The notes: a model not told the origin generated them from the sequence alone. DNA of 38,461 nucleotides from Kitasatospora sp. GP82 (GCF_029892105.1 NZ_JARZAJ010000055.1:1-38461); one strand, 5' to 3'. Counted from the stretch's first letter, positions 1 through 8,858 are shown. Translations and numbers: made by a program.

Positions 1-461
1 GAGGCCCTGCTTCTATGCGTCCACTGGCCCGCGATCACCCGATCGAGACTTCCGTTCGATCGGCAGGCGCTCTGATCGGTACGACAACGGCTACTTAGCG
101 GGCCGCGGCCGCTGGTCAGCCCAGTGGCGCGGGGTGTCAGGACCGGGATCCCGTCACGCAGGTCACGATGTCGGCGTTCATCCGCGACGCAGAACAGGCA
201 TGCGTGATCGGCGGTGGGGTCGGTCGGGGCTCCGGGGTGACGCTCGCCTCCGGTGCATGTCCTTGTCGGAGCGAGGGCACGGGCGGTGGTGAACGCCTGC
301 CACAGGGCGCCGGCGGCCGGCTCGTACTCAGCGGGGTGATCGCCCTCCCACAGATCGCCGACGCCGTCGTTGATCACAGCGATCTTGGAGGGCAGCTCGT
401 TCAGCTGGTACGGCCGTCCGGTCGGGACGGCGTAGGTCCTCGCGGCGTTGCCCTCGTTCAC
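1..461 (-). CDS. Hypothetical protein, runs off left edge
   Basis: An open frame begins at GTG 461 and stays open to base 1, so the 3' end lies outside the window or was lost. The N-terminus reads as a folded protein (TGRPYQLNELPSKIAVINDG). A Cys pair in the motif HACLFCVADE lies near residue 90. Third-position GC is high through about residue 105. Beyond that, around base 150, the sequence looks less coding; another frame there offers a short natural-looking end at a TAG near base 93, so a frame change near 130-150 is possible. The 5' end overlaps the Cys-rich gene at 328-891, suggesting translational coupling in a plasmid-like operon. I do not recognise the family. Confidence 0.45.
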   Translation of the reverse strand, partial: MNEGNAARTYAVPTGRPYQLNELPSKIAVINDGVGDLWEGDHPAEYEPAAGALWQAFTTARALAPTRTCTGGERHPGAPTDPTADHACLFCVADERRHRDLRDGIPVLTPRATGLTSGRGPLSSRCRTDQSACRSNGSLDRVIAGQWTHRSRA

Positions 462-891
462 GGCTCCACCTGCCCTCCGCAGGCGGTTCGGCCCGCTCGG
501 TTTTGGACAGTTGCCGTACGACGCGCTGGACGATCGTCGGGACAGGCCGTCCGGTGTCCGTCTCGGCGCTGGCGGCGAGTCTGGCGTCGTCCGCGGCCTC
601 GGCCAGCTTCCGCCAGTAGAACGGGAAGATGGACGTGCTGGACGTCACCGCCCCCTTGGACAGCGTCCTGACGATCATGCAGACCGGGGCTTTGGTACGC
701 CCGCACTCCCAGCCGCACGAGGCGCACAGCTTCGCGGTCGGCCGACCGGGGCCCTCCTCGCTCTCGCCCTCCCCCATCTCGCAGAGCGACAGCATCCGGG
801 GTGAACCGCAGCGGTGGCAGTCCCTCAGGCGGTAGCCACCGGACCCGTCGGCGGCATCCAGCGCTGCGGCCAGCTGCTGCCCTTGTCGCAC
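328..891 (-). CDS. Cys-rich putative zinc-binding protein
   Basis: Start taken as GTG 891. Two CxxC pairs are visible, CHRCGS near residue 24 and CASCGW near residue 50, which would make a four-Cys zinc knuckle. They are followed by a helical segment containing SIFPFYWRKLAEAADDARL. The frame runs to 328, but the last 45 or so codons are Arg-rich and overlap the gene starting at 461, so the true C-terminus may be near 461 if a frame change lies there. It overlaps the small gene upstream (825-971). No family is recognised. Small Cys-rich proteins of this type are common on actinomycete plasmids and integrative elements, and the truncated helicase upstream fits that setting. Confidence 0.5.
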   Translation of the reverse strand: MRQGQQLAAALDAADGSGGYRLRDCHRCGSPRMLSLCEMGEGESEEGPGRPTAKLCASCGWECGRTKAPVCMIVRTLSKGAVTSSTSIFPFYWRKLAEAADDARLAASAETDTGRPVPTIVQRVVRQLSKTERAEPPAEGRWSRERGQRREDLRRPDRTAVPAERAALQDRCDQRRRRRSVGGRSPR

Positions 892-971
892 CGCTGGGCG
901 CGGAACATCCGAGCTGCCATCGCCTCGGTGTCCAGGTCTCCGAACCTGTATCGGTCTTCGTGTTCTGGCAC
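825..971 (-). CDS. Small hypothetical protein, 48 aa
   Basis: GTG 971 to TGA 825 encodes a 48-residue charged protein (starts VPEHEDRYRFGDLD). Codon third positions are GC-rich, unlike the competing frames. Coding-like sequence in the same frame continues upstream of the GTG to the TAG at 1047-1049, without a standard start codon. The gene may therefore have lost its 5' end, or the upstream gene may have been separated from it by a new stop. Function unknown. Confidence 0.45.
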   Translation of the reverse strand: MPEHEDRYRFGDLDTEAMAARMFRAQRCDKGSSWPQRWMPPTGPVATA

Positions 972-1046
972 GCACCGACAACCGATTACGGCCAGAACCC
1001 GATATCGCCCAGGAGGTCCATCCCGGTGATAAGACTGATCGCTGTC

Positions 1047-1524
1047 CTACCAACCTTCAGCCGCTCGGCCTTCAGCGGCAGCCGCCTCTGGCAGGGTGGC
1101 CGGCGCGACCGATTCCACCCGGTCGGTGCGCCACAGCACCACTTGCGTCGTGCCGTAGCCGTACCAGCCGGAGCCGAGCTGAAACCGCAGCCGCCGGTCT
1201 GCGGTGCACCAACCCTCGATCCGCTCCTGGTCCGCGCCCGAAACGCTGTACGGGGCCGACGTGATCGCTGCCGGGCGGCCTCCGCGCAGCCAGAACACCA
1301 CATGATCCAGCCAGTACCGGTCTTCTCCGCCCCCGTAGTACGTGCAGCGCCCCCCGCTCGTACGGCACGCATCGGCGGCTGACCTTTCCTCGCAGCCAGT
1401 GCGGGCAGCACCCAGAGTGCGAGGCCTTCAGCCCGTGCCGCTCGGCCCACTCCACAGTCAGTTCCGGTTTCGCGCGCTGCACCGGGATCAGCCGCTCGTA
1501 CCGCTCGGGATCGCTGCGGCGCAA
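1047..1524 (-). pseudogene. Frameshifted hypothetical gene downstream of helicase
   Basis: Coding signal begins near TTG 1524 (reads RRSDPERYERLIPVQRAKPE) and continues to about 1385. There it switches frame and resumes as CEERSAADACRTSGGRC, then a Trp/Tyr/Gly-rich segment ending at TAG 1047. The second half carries several Cys and looks like a folded domain, but I do not recognise it. One frame change near 1380 joins the two halves, so the gene is broken or the base call is wrong. It abuts the point where helicase homology stops (about 1525), indicating a deletion junction between the two. Confidence 0.5.
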
Positions 1525-2683
1525 ACCTCGGCGAGCCCAGCGCCCAGATCTTCAGATAGTGGTCGTGACCGAACAACAGCAGACCCTTCGGGTGGACGAT
1601 GTCCTCCCACGCCTTCAGAGCGAACGGCAGCACGTGCGCACGCAGCTGCCGCTCCTCCTTCTCGGTCGGTCCGGCCGGCACCGGGATGTGCCTGGGGCGC
1701 AGCACCGGGTCCGCGCTGTTGCAGAACCGGGCGACGCCCTCGGTCGCCATCTGCGCCTGGGCCGCAGCGCTCAGCAACAGGTGCCCGTTGACCCGCAGCG
1801 GCTCCGCGATGCGCAGGATCTCCGCCGACCTTTCGGCTGGCAACCACGGCCCGATCCGGTCCTCGTAGCGGTGGCCGACGGCCGCGTAGGCCAGCGAGTG
1901 CCGGGTGCGGCACTGCACATGCCTGGGGAAGCTCGCCTTCGCGTCGGCCACTGTCACCTTGTTGTAGGCCAGGTACAGGCCCCGGCCCTTCATCACCTCG
2001 CACGCCATCTTCAGCGTGCTGGTTTTGCCGGTGCCCGCCCCGGCCTCGACCACCAGGTTCGAGCCGCGCTCGCAGACCGTCAGGATCTTCTCCTGCTCCC
2101 CTGTCTGCACCAGCCGAGCCGGGGCCTTGGGCGCGGGTGCCGGGACCTTCGCTACGGCGGGGCGGGCGCCGGGGCCGCCGCAGGCATCGGGTCCGGTGCC
2201 GGGGGCCGCTGCTGGAGCAGAGCCCGGTCGTGCAGCGTCACCGGCTCCATCGGCAGATCCAGGGCGACGTACATCTGCCTGCCGGCGCGCGGCCTCAGCC
2301 GCGCCGGCCACCTCGCGCAGCTGGTCGGCGTCCAGTCGGCCGAGCGCCCTCTGCTCGCGGGCCGCCACCGGCGCCAGTCGTGCGATCGCCGCCGAGGCCA
2401 GGCCCCGCAGCTGCCCCACACCGGACGACTGCGCAACAGCCGACGGCTGTACGGGAGCGGAGCCCCGGGCGGGAGGCTGCACTGGGCGGGCGGCGGCCCT
2501 CGCACCGCCGGGCAGTTGCTGCACCACCGGTTTCTTGCCCCGGGCCAGCCTGCGCGCATCCTGGGCCTTCCCCCGGCACACCTCGGAGCAGTACAACGCG
2601 TAGTACCTGCGCTTCTTCGCGCTCAGCTCTTCATGGCACACCGTGCAGCACTCGCCAGGGGCCACCACCTCGGTGTCCGTCAC
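1525..2683 (-). pseudogene. Truncated zinc-finger / UvrD-like helicase
   Basis: Starts at GTG 2683. Residues 12-36 hold a Cys cluster (CCTVC and CSEVC) resembling a treble-clef zinc finger. A Pro/Ala-rich linker follows, then a superfamily 1 helicase start with Walker A GAGTGKT at residues 215-221. Homology ends near residue 385 (DHYLKIWAL), before motif II and all later helicase motifs, so no complete motor can be made. Within the linker (about 2150-2300) the best coding frame is a different one, implying two compensating frame changes. The open frame continues to 986 only as out-of-frame sequence. This is a decayed plasmid- or phage-type helicase. An inverted repeat covers its start. Confidence 0.7.
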
Positions 2684-2708
2684 AGCGCGAACTGTGACGT
2701 ACCGTCAC
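2679..2708. promoter_or_regulatory. Overlapping inverted repeats at helicase start
   Basis: GTCACAG (2679-2685) and CTGTGAC (2692-2698) form a perfect 7-bp inverted repeat with a 6-bp spacer. A second pair, GTGAC (2694-2698) and GTCAC (2704-2708), shares an arm with it. The helicase GTG (2683-2681) lies inside the left arm and no Shine-Dalgarno sequence is visible, so the transcript may be leaderless with an operator over its start. The stop of the upstream HTH gene (2705-2707) also falls inside. Confidence 0.45.
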
Positions 2709-2997
2709 CTAATGTGGCAGGCGCCCACCCGGAGTGCTGCGGCGATCTGCTGGTGCGTCAACCTCGTGGCCCTGCGCAAGCAGGCGCTCTCGGCCGGGGC
2801 GGCACCTTCTCTCCGCGCGGGAGGGAGGTGCTCCTCGCGGAGGCAGGGATCCGCAGTACGAGACGTGGCAGCCCCTTCCGGGCAGCCTCATACGCCTGGA
2901 GGACTCGTGAATTCGGGATGACAACCCGTACAGGCACTGGGTCGAGGATGTCGTCGCCTGGCCCGAAGCCCTTCGGCATGTAGATCGGCATGACCAT
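2705..2997 (-). pseudogene. Disrupted small HTH DNA-binding gene
   Basis: Starts at ATG 2997 with MVMPIYMPKGFGPGDDILDP and stays in a coding-like frame to about 2825. The same reading resumes one frame over as a helix-turn-helix-like tail (TRLTHQQIAAALRVGACHIR), ending at TGA 2705. In the uninterrupted frame the protein would end at 2758. The tail resembles the recognition region of a small regulator, and the gene lies directly upstream of the helicase and its inverted repeats, so it may once have controlled it. The frame change near 2820 suggests decay or a base-call error. Family not recognised. Confidence 0.45.
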
Positions 2998-3190
2998 GGC
3001 GTTGCCTAGTTGTTCCGACCGCATACGTTCACCGGGTTGGCGGTGGCACGGTCCGAACCGGTTGGATGTGGGCGGACATCCGAGGTTCGGGGAGGCGCGG
3101 TGGCGGAACCGGTCAAGGTCCGGAGACTGACCAGCAGTTACAGCGGATCGTGCGCCGAGGCAGCACGAACACGGTGCGCACCGGCGGGCG

Positions 3191-4177
3191 ATGATGCTGC
3201 TGGCCTCGGCCGGCGGCAACCGGGTGCCGGTCATCGCCCAGCTGGTGCAGGCGGACGAGGACACGGTGCGGGATGTGATCCACCGGTTCAACGAGATCGG
3301 TCTGGCCTGCCTGGACCCTCGGTGGGCGGGAGGCCGTCCCCGCCTGCTCAGTCCTGACGACGGGGACTTCGTCGTTCAGACGGCCACCACCCACCCGGTC
3401 ACGCTCGGGCAGCCCTTCACCCGCTGGTCGATCCGTAAGCTCGCCGCCTACCTGCGCAAGGTTCACGGCCGGGTGATCCGGATCGGCCGGGAGGCCCTGC
3501 GCTGTCTGCTCGCCCGACGAGGCGTCACCTTTCAGCGGACCAAGACGTGGAAGGAGTCCACCGATCCGGAGCGGGACGCCAAGCTCGACCGGATCGAGCA
3601 CGTCCTGGAGCGCTTCCCCGACCGGACGTTCGCGTTCGACGAGTTCGGCCCGCCGGGCATCCGTCCGACCGGTGGCAGCGGCTGGGCCGAGCGGGGACGG
3701 CCGGACCGGCTGCCGGCGACCTGCCACCGCACCCACGGCGTCACCTACTTCCACGGCTGTTACTCGGTCGGCGACGACAGCCTGTGGGGCGTCAACCGGC
3801 GCCGCAAGGGAACCGCGAACACCCTGGCCGCACTCCGCTCGATCCGGGCAGCCCGTCCAGACGGCGCCCCGGTCTACGTGATCCTGGACAACCTCTCCGC
3901 CCGCAACGGCAAGAAGATCCGCCGCTGGGCCCACAACAACAACGTGCACCTGTGCTTCACCCCGACCAACGCCTCCTGGGCCAACCCGATCGAGGCTCAC
4001 TTCGGACCGCTGCGGCAGTTCACCCTGGCCAACTCGAACCACCCCAGCCACACCGTCCATACCCGCGCCCCGCACGCCTACCTGCACTGGCGCAACGCCA
4101 ACGCCCGCCACCCCGACGTCCTGGCCGCCCAACGCCGGGAACGGACGCGCATCCGCAGCGAGAAGGGCCTCCGCTGA
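3191..4177 (+). CDS. IS630-family transposase, 5' end disrupted
   Basis: The intact frame from ATG 3191 encodes 328 residues with an N-terminal HTH region and an IS630/Tc1-type DDE core: D150 in FAFDEFGP, D233 in VILDNLSAR and E268 in ASWANPIEAHFG. The expected native start is GTG 3100, preceded by GGAGG at 3091-3095, and reads VAEPVKVRRL. Two frame changes (about 3132 and 3179) separate it from the main frame. A middle piece reads QLQRIVRRGSTNTVR in another frame. As written, the first 30 or so residues cannot be joined without frameshifting, so the copy may be inactive, or may use a shorter start or programmed frameshifting. Clear terminal inverted repeats were not found. Confidence 0.85.
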   Translation: MMLLASAGGNRVPVIAQLVQADEDTVRDVIHRFNEIGLACLDPRWAGGRPRLLSPDDGDFVVQTATTHPVTLGQPFTRWSIRKLAAYLRKVHGRVIRIGREALRCLLARRGVTFQRTKTWKESTDPERDAKLDRIEHVLERFPDRTFAFDEFGPPGIRPTGGSGWAERGRPDRLPATCHRTHGVTYFHGCYSVGDDSLWGVNRRRKGTANTLAALRSIRAARPDGAPVYVILDNLSARNGKKIRRWAHNNNVHLCFTPTNASWANPIEAHFGPLRQFTLANSNHPSHTVHTRAPHAYLHWRNANARHPDVLAAQRRERTRIRSEKGLR

Positions 4178-4570
4178 GGAGGAAGGCCGCTGACCGAAGC
4201 GGCGTGACCGGCCGGCCGGATGTGCTGGAGCGGTCCACCACTCGGCGCAGGGAGCTACGGCCGGACTCAGGGGGAGGCCCAGTTGTAGGTGCTGGACTGC
4301 GGCCCGGGTACAGGTGCAGTCCAGGTGCCGACCACAGCGGCCCGGGGGCAGGATGGAAGGGAAATGCGGCGGGCGTCGGTGGCAGGCGGGCTCCAGCGTC
4401 CATGTCCTGCGACATCGTGCAGAGGGTGGACGTGCTGCACACCCCTGTCTGTGCCGTCTACGCCGTCACAAGAACACGGGGCCGGCCGAGCGGGCTGCTG
4501 ATCGCGGCACGGCGCGAGGGTGGAGGGAGCGGCGGATCTCCCACTGCTATTGGATAGGACCGTGAGGGCG
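4178..4570. other. Intergenic stretch after IS630
   Basis: No convincing gene. The minus strand has a weak coding-like tail ending near 4267 (VVGTWTAPVPGPQSSTYNW) with no supported start, possibly the end of a lost gene. The right end supplies the leader of the epimerase gene. No terminator or IS end could be assigned. Confidence 0.3.
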
Positions 4571-5438
4571 ATGAAGGTCTTCATCACAGGCGGCTCCGGC
4601 TACATCGGCCGCTCCACCATCAAGGCGCTGATCCGGCACGGAATCGAAGTGACGGCGCTGGCGCGCAGCGAGCACACCGCGCGCACGCTGTCGGACCTGG
4701 GCGCAACCCCCGTCGCGGGCGCGCTCACCGACGCCGGCGTCCTTCGGGGGGGCAGCTCGCCAGGCCGACGGGGTGATCCATCTCGGGGTGGACTACTCCG
4801 AGGGCACCGCGGATGTCGACCGCGCCGCGGCGGAGGCCATGCAGGACGGTGCGGGAAGCCGCCCGTATGTGCACACCGGTGGGGTGTGGGTGTACGGCGA
4901 CACCGACGGAGTCGTCGACGAGGACGCCCCGCTGAGCCCGCCGCGCATCACCACCTGGCGGCTGGAGAACGAGAAGCGCGTGCTGGCCCGGGCCAGTACG
5001 GGGGAGCACCCGGTGGTGGTGATGCCAGGGCTGGTCTACGGTCGCTCCGGCGGTCTGGTGCAGTCGTTCTTCGTCGAACCGGGGCGTGCCGCTGGCGCCG
5101 TGCCCTGCATCGGGGACGGCTCCAACCACTGGGCGCTGGTTCACGTCGACGACATCGCCGAGCTGTACGTCCTGGCCCTGAACGCCCCGGCTGGTTCCGT
5201 CTACGCCGGGGTCGGCGGCCAGAACCTCCCGCTGGCGGACATCACCCGGGCCCTCAGCCAAGCCGCCGGGTGCCCGGGCAGGACCGAGTCACTGACCCTC
5301 GCGGAGGCCGTGCAGCGGATGGGCCCGATCGCAGAGGCGTTCGCCCTCGACCAGCAGTTCATCGGTGCCCGGGCCCGCCGTGAGCTCGGCTGGACGCCCA
5401 CCCGTCTCGACGCCCTGACCGAACTCGCCCAGGGCTGA
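4571..5438 (+). pseudogene. NAD-dependent epimerase (extended SDR), frameshifted
   Basis: Begins at ATG 4571 with the Rossmann motif TGGSGYIG near the N-terminus. The first frame is coding to about 4752 and the rest continues one frame over from RQADGVIHLGVDY to TGA 5438. The total length, 868 nt, is one base more than a multiple of three. The switch falls on a run of seven G (4746-4752); six would restore one frame. The restored protein, about 288 residues, matches the usual size of atypical extended SDRs (NAD-dependent epimerase/dehydratase). It keeps the Rossmann motif and the C-terminal region. Either a real one-base insertion or a homopolymer call error is possible. Confidence 0.75.
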
Positions 5439-5624
5439 ACCACCCGCCGCGGTAGCCCCCTCGCGGCCCGCGTGGCGTGCCTCCTTGTGTCCGAGCGCCG
5501 GGCGGCTGTTCAGTAGGGGCCAAGGTTGCGTCTCGGCCCGGCGGGCACCGGGGACTTCGCGGGCACCGAGGACTCGGCGGGCGCCAAGGGTAGGGACGCC
5601 TGCCCATCCGCAAGGGGGTGCCGA

Positions 5625-7211
5625 ATGCGTGGCCTGGAAGTTACCGTGGTGATCCTCGCGGCCGTGCTGGCCATGACATGGCTGGCTCACCGCCTGCGCT
5701 GGAACGAGCCGGTCCTGCTGGTGGCGGGCGGCTGCCTTATCGGTTTCACTCCTGGCTTCCGCACGCTCGTCCTGCCTCCTGCGGTCGTGCTGCTGCTGTT
5801 CCTGCCACCTCTGCTCTACTGGGAGTCGCTGACCACCTCGCTCCGCGAGATCCGGACGAACTTGCGCGGCATCGTGCTGCTCGCGACCGGGCTGGTGCTG
5901 GCCACCGCCACCGCCGTGGCCGCAGTGGGGCACGCGCTGGGCCTGTCCTGGCCGCTTGCCTTCGTCTTGGGCGCCGTCGTCGCCCCCACGGACGCCACCG
6001 CCGTGGCAGCGGTTGCCCGGGCCCTGCCGCGCCGTATCCGGACCATCCTGCGGACGGAGAGCCTGATCAACGACGGCACCGCGCTCACCCTCTACACGGT
6101 GGTGGTCGGGGCCGCTGTGGAGGGGCAGGTCGTCAGCTGGTCGGGCACTGCCGTGCGCTTCCTGATGGCCTACGCGGGCGGTGCCGCGATCGGCGCCGGC
6201 TGCGCCGCCGTCGTGGTGGCACTGCGCAGTCGCTTGCGTGACCGCGTAGTGGAGAGCGCCCTGGGCGTCCTCACTCCGTTTGCCACTTATCTGCCCGCGC
6301 AGGCCGTTGGCGTCTCCGGCGTCCTGGCGGTGGTCATCTGCGGCCTCATCCTCAGTCAGGCGGGCCCCAAGGTGGTCAGCGCGGGCGCGAGAGTGCAGAT
6401 CACCGCCTTCTGGGAGGTGAGCACCTTCATCCTCAACAGCGCCCTGTTCGTCCTGGTCGGCATTCAGACACCCGCCATCGTGAGCGCGATCGGCTCCGCC
6501 TCCGCTGGACACGCGGCGGTCATCGCCTCGCTGGTCAGCGGCGTGGTGATCGGCACCCGCCTGCTGTGGCTGTATTCGGTGCCCTACCTCATCCGCGCCG
6601 TCGACCGCCGCCCGGTCCAGCGCAGGCTGCGTTCCGGCGCCCGGCAACGGTTTCCCCTCGCCTGGAGCGGCGTGCGCGGGGCCGTGTCGCTGGCAGCCGC
6701 CCTCGCCGTCCCGGCCACCACCGTCCAGGGCCGTGCGCTCCCAGGACACGGCCTGCTGGTCTTCACGGCGGTGACCGTCATCCTGGTCACCCTGGTCCTC
6801 CAGGGGACGACCATGCCCGCGGTGATCCGCTGCTCCGGGCTCCACGGCGATGCCGACGAGACCACCGAGGAACGCCGCGCCCATCGCCAGATCGTCACCG
6901 CCGCGGTGGCGGCGCTTCCCGACCTCGCTGGCCGCCTGGAGACGCCACGGGAGACCGCCAACGCCATCCTGAGCGAACTGCGCGAGTACGCCACCGAAGA
7001 CGCGGAACCGTCCGACGCCACCGGTCCCGGCGTGCGGGCAGGGCTGGAACTGCGCCGCGCCTTGATCGGCGTGAAACGCAGCGCCCTGATCCGCCTGCGG
7101 GACCAGCGCAGCATCGACGACATCGTCCTGCGACGGCTGCAGTCGATCCTGGACAGCGAGGAGGTCAGGATCGAGCTGGCCCTGCAAGCCTTCACCGATC
7201 GGCCGCCCTAA
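5625..7211 (+). CDS. Na+/H+ antiporter, CPA1 family
   Basis: Encodes 528 residues from ATG 5625, preceded by AAGGGGGTG at good spacing. An in-frame upstream start would add 33 unlikely residues. About twelve hydrophobic helices fill residues 1-400. CPA1 signatures are present: PTDA at 121-124 and ESLINDGTAL at 145-154, with the conserved acidic residue in the latter. A soluble, charged C-terminal domain of about 110 residues follows, as in bacterial NhaP/YjcE-type antiporters. It would exchange Na+ (or K+) for H+ across the plasma membrane in pH and salt homeostasis. It is complete and follows the epimerase by about 190 nt, probably as a separate unit. Its 3' end faces the IS982 transposase. 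Confidence 0.9.
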   Translation: MRGLEVTVVILAAVLAMTWLAHRLRWNEPVLLVAGGCLIGFTPGFRTLVLPPAVVLLLFLPPLLYWESLTTSLREIRTNLRGIVLLATGLVLATATAVAAVGHALGLSWPLAFVLGAVVAPTDATAVAAVARALPRRIRTILRTESLINDGTALTLYTVVVGAAVEGQVVSWSGTAVRFLMAYAGGAAIGAGCAAVVVALRSRLRDRVVESALGVLTPFATYLPAQAVGVSGVLAVVICGLILSQAGPKVVSAGARVQITAFWEVSTFILNSALFVLVGIQTPAIVSAIGSASAGHAAVIASLVSGVVIGTRLLWLYSVPYLIRAVDRRPVQRRLRSGARQRFPLAWSGVRGAVSLAAALAVPATTVQGRALPGHGLLVFTAVTVILVTLVLQGTTMPAVIRCSGLHGDADETTEERRAHRQIVTAAVAALPDLAGRLETPRETANAILSELREYATEDAEPSDATGPGVRAGLELRRALIGVKRSALIRLRDQRSIDDIVLRRLQSILDSEEVRIELALQAFTDRPP

Positions 7212-7241
7212 GGTGAATGAGTCCAAGGGGCGCTGTCGTGG

Positions 7242-8156
7242 TCAGTGATCGAAGGCGACCAGGGATCGCTTGGCGGGTTGGCCGGTCTTGTCGTTGAGCC
7301 AGATCGCGGCGGTGAGCGCCGAGATGCGCGTCAGGACCCGGACGATCACGCCGGCCGGAGTGCGCCCGCCGTGTCGTTCCAGGTCGAGCTGCCCTTTGAA
7401 GGTCTGGTTGATCGACTCGATGACCTGCCGCAGTGGCTTGAACAGATGCGCCCCGGCCTCCTCGGGTTCGCCCTTGCGGGCCGGGCGCAACAACTCCAGA
7501 TGACGCTCTGTGAAGTCGCGTTCGAAGTCGCGGCCGTAGTAGTTCTTGTCGCCGATGATCGTCTGCCTCGGATGGGTGGTGGTGACCTCCGGTGCGGCGG
7601 CGAGCATGTCGCGCAGCGTCTCGCGCTCGTCGGCCTTCGCGCCGGTGAGTGCGAACAGGATCGGCAGTCCGCCGAGCGTGCAGACCAGGTGCAGGCGCAG
7701 GCCGCAGAAGTACCGGGAGTGCGACGCGCAGTATCCGTACTCGGCCCAGCCGGCCAGGTCCGAGCGCTTGGCGGTCTCGCGGGAGCAGCCGCACCCGACC
7801 GGCGTGGAGTCGACCGCCCACACGTCGTCGCTCCACAGCGGGGTGTCCGGTGCCAGCAGCCTGATAATGTGCTTGACCAGCTTGGATGCGTTGCGGAGCC
7901 GCTTGTTGTAGCCGGACTGCTGCGGCAGGTACGGGAACAGGTGGCGAAATTCCCGTGCGGCGCGCCGCAGCCACCGCCGCTCGGAGGTGTACCCCAGCAG
8001 CACCGACATCACCGCTAGGGTGACCAGTTCGGCGTCACTGAGCGTGGGCGCGATCCCGACTGCCGGGTGCCACGGAGCCAGATGCGGCGAAGCCTTCAGC
8101 TCGTCGGCGATCCTGACGTAGGGTGCCGTTGCGAGGGTGTCCAATTCTGTCTTCAC
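7242..8156 (-). CDS. IS982-family transposase
   Basis: 304 residues from GTG 8156. A DDE core is visible: D116 in AVDSTPVGC, D203 in IGDKNYYGRD, and E247 in the C-terminal block VIESINQTFKGQLDLERHG, the pattern of IS982 elements in Streptomyces. The frame is intact, so this is the best preserved IS in the window. The flanks share only a short GTCCAA-type match, so I could not fix the terminal inverted repeats or target duplication. It inserted between the antiporter and the membrane protein gene at 8340, which is transcribed away from it. Confidence 0.85.
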   Translation of the reverse strand: MKTELDTLATAPYVRIADELKASPHLAPWHPAVGIAPTLSDAELVTLAVMSVLLGYTSERRWLRRAAREFRHLFPYLPQQSGYNKRLRNASKLVKHIIRLLAPDTPLWSDDVWAVDSTPVGCGCSRETAKRSDLAGWAEYGYCASHSRYFCGLRLHLVCTLGGLPILFALTGAKADERETLRDMLAAAPEVTTTHPRQTIIGDKNYYGRDFERDFTERHLELLRPARKGEPEEAGAHLFKPLRQVIESINQTFKGQLDLERHGGRTPAGVIVRVLTRISALTAAIWLNDKTGQPAKRSLVAFDH

Positions 8157-8339
8157 ATACCGACATTGGACGCCCTCGCGCCATGTCCGCAGGCGAATGC
8201 TCGGACGCGGTTGGTGTCCGGGTAGTCGGGTATCGACGACTGTCCGGTCGAATCCGAAGGTCTCCATCCCCCGAGCGGGGGAGCCGAGTTGGACCTTGCG
8301 CATGATTCGGCGGGGCGGTCCGCCGGACAGCATGGGGCC

Positions 8340-8858
8340 ATGGTCACGTTTGGGACACCTGCAGCCGTTGCCGTCCATGAGAGTCCGCCTCCTGCCCGTT
8401 GGGTGGTCCGAGTCGCGCACATCGCGGCCCTCACCGCTGTGCCATCCGGGATTTGGCGGATCACGATGGGACTTGGCATCCCGGTGGGATTCGACACCGA
8501 GGGATTGGACGTCCCCGGTTGGTTCACCGTCGTGTGTATCGCAATGAGCCTGGGCGTCGAAGGGCTCACGTTGCTCACCCTTGGCCTGGTCAAGCCCTGG
8601 GGTGAGGTGGTGCCGCGCTGGATCCCGCTCATCGGAGGGAGGCACGTCGCACCTCTGGCCGCGGTGATCCCGGCATCGCTCGGCGCGGCCCTTCTGATGC
8701 TGCTGACAATCCCCAACGCGCGCGGCTTCGGAGGGGCGCAGGGAGCTCCGAGCGGGCTGGCACTCGTCGTGATGGATGCCTGTTACGCACCACTGCTGCT
8801 GTGGGGGCCGCTGCTCGGGGTCGTCACGATCTCCTACTACCGGCGACGCCTGAGCTGA
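8340..8858 (+). CDS. Four-helix integral membrane protein
   Basis: 172 residues from ATG 8340. About four hydrophobic segments are visible: after RWVVRVAHIAALT, around WFTVVCIAMSLGVEG, around VIPASLGAALLML, and CYAPLLLWGPLLGVVTI. It ends in a basic tail, YYRRRLS. A longer reading from upstream TTG is possible. No known family is recognised. A second copy of its C-terminal region lies inverted at 10992-11160 (compare CYVPLLLWGPLVTVVTV), so this locus once had two paralogues. IS982 lies immediately upstream in the opposite orientation and may have replaced its promoter. Confidence 0.65.
   Translation: MVTFGTPAAVAVHESPPPARWVVRVAHIAALTAVPSGIWRITMGLGIPVGFDTEGLDVPGWFTVVCIAMSLGVEGLTLLTLGLVKPWGEVVPRWIPLIGGRHVAPLAAVIPASLGAALLMLLTIPNARGFGGAQGAPSGLALVVMDACYAPLLLWGPLLGVVTISYYRRRLS

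Noticed and set aside
1559..2983. 474-codon plus-strand open frame
   Set aside because: Antisense to the helicase pseudogene; no motif and poor third-position bias.
5289..7226. 645-codon minus-strand open frame
   Set aside because: It is antisense to the well-supported Na+/H+ antiporter and has the low-complexity Gly/Asp/His/Gln-rich composition typical of a high-GC shadow frame.
7212..8200. IS982 terminal inverted repeats
   Set aside because: Only a short GTCCAA-type match was seen between flanks, not enough to define element ends.
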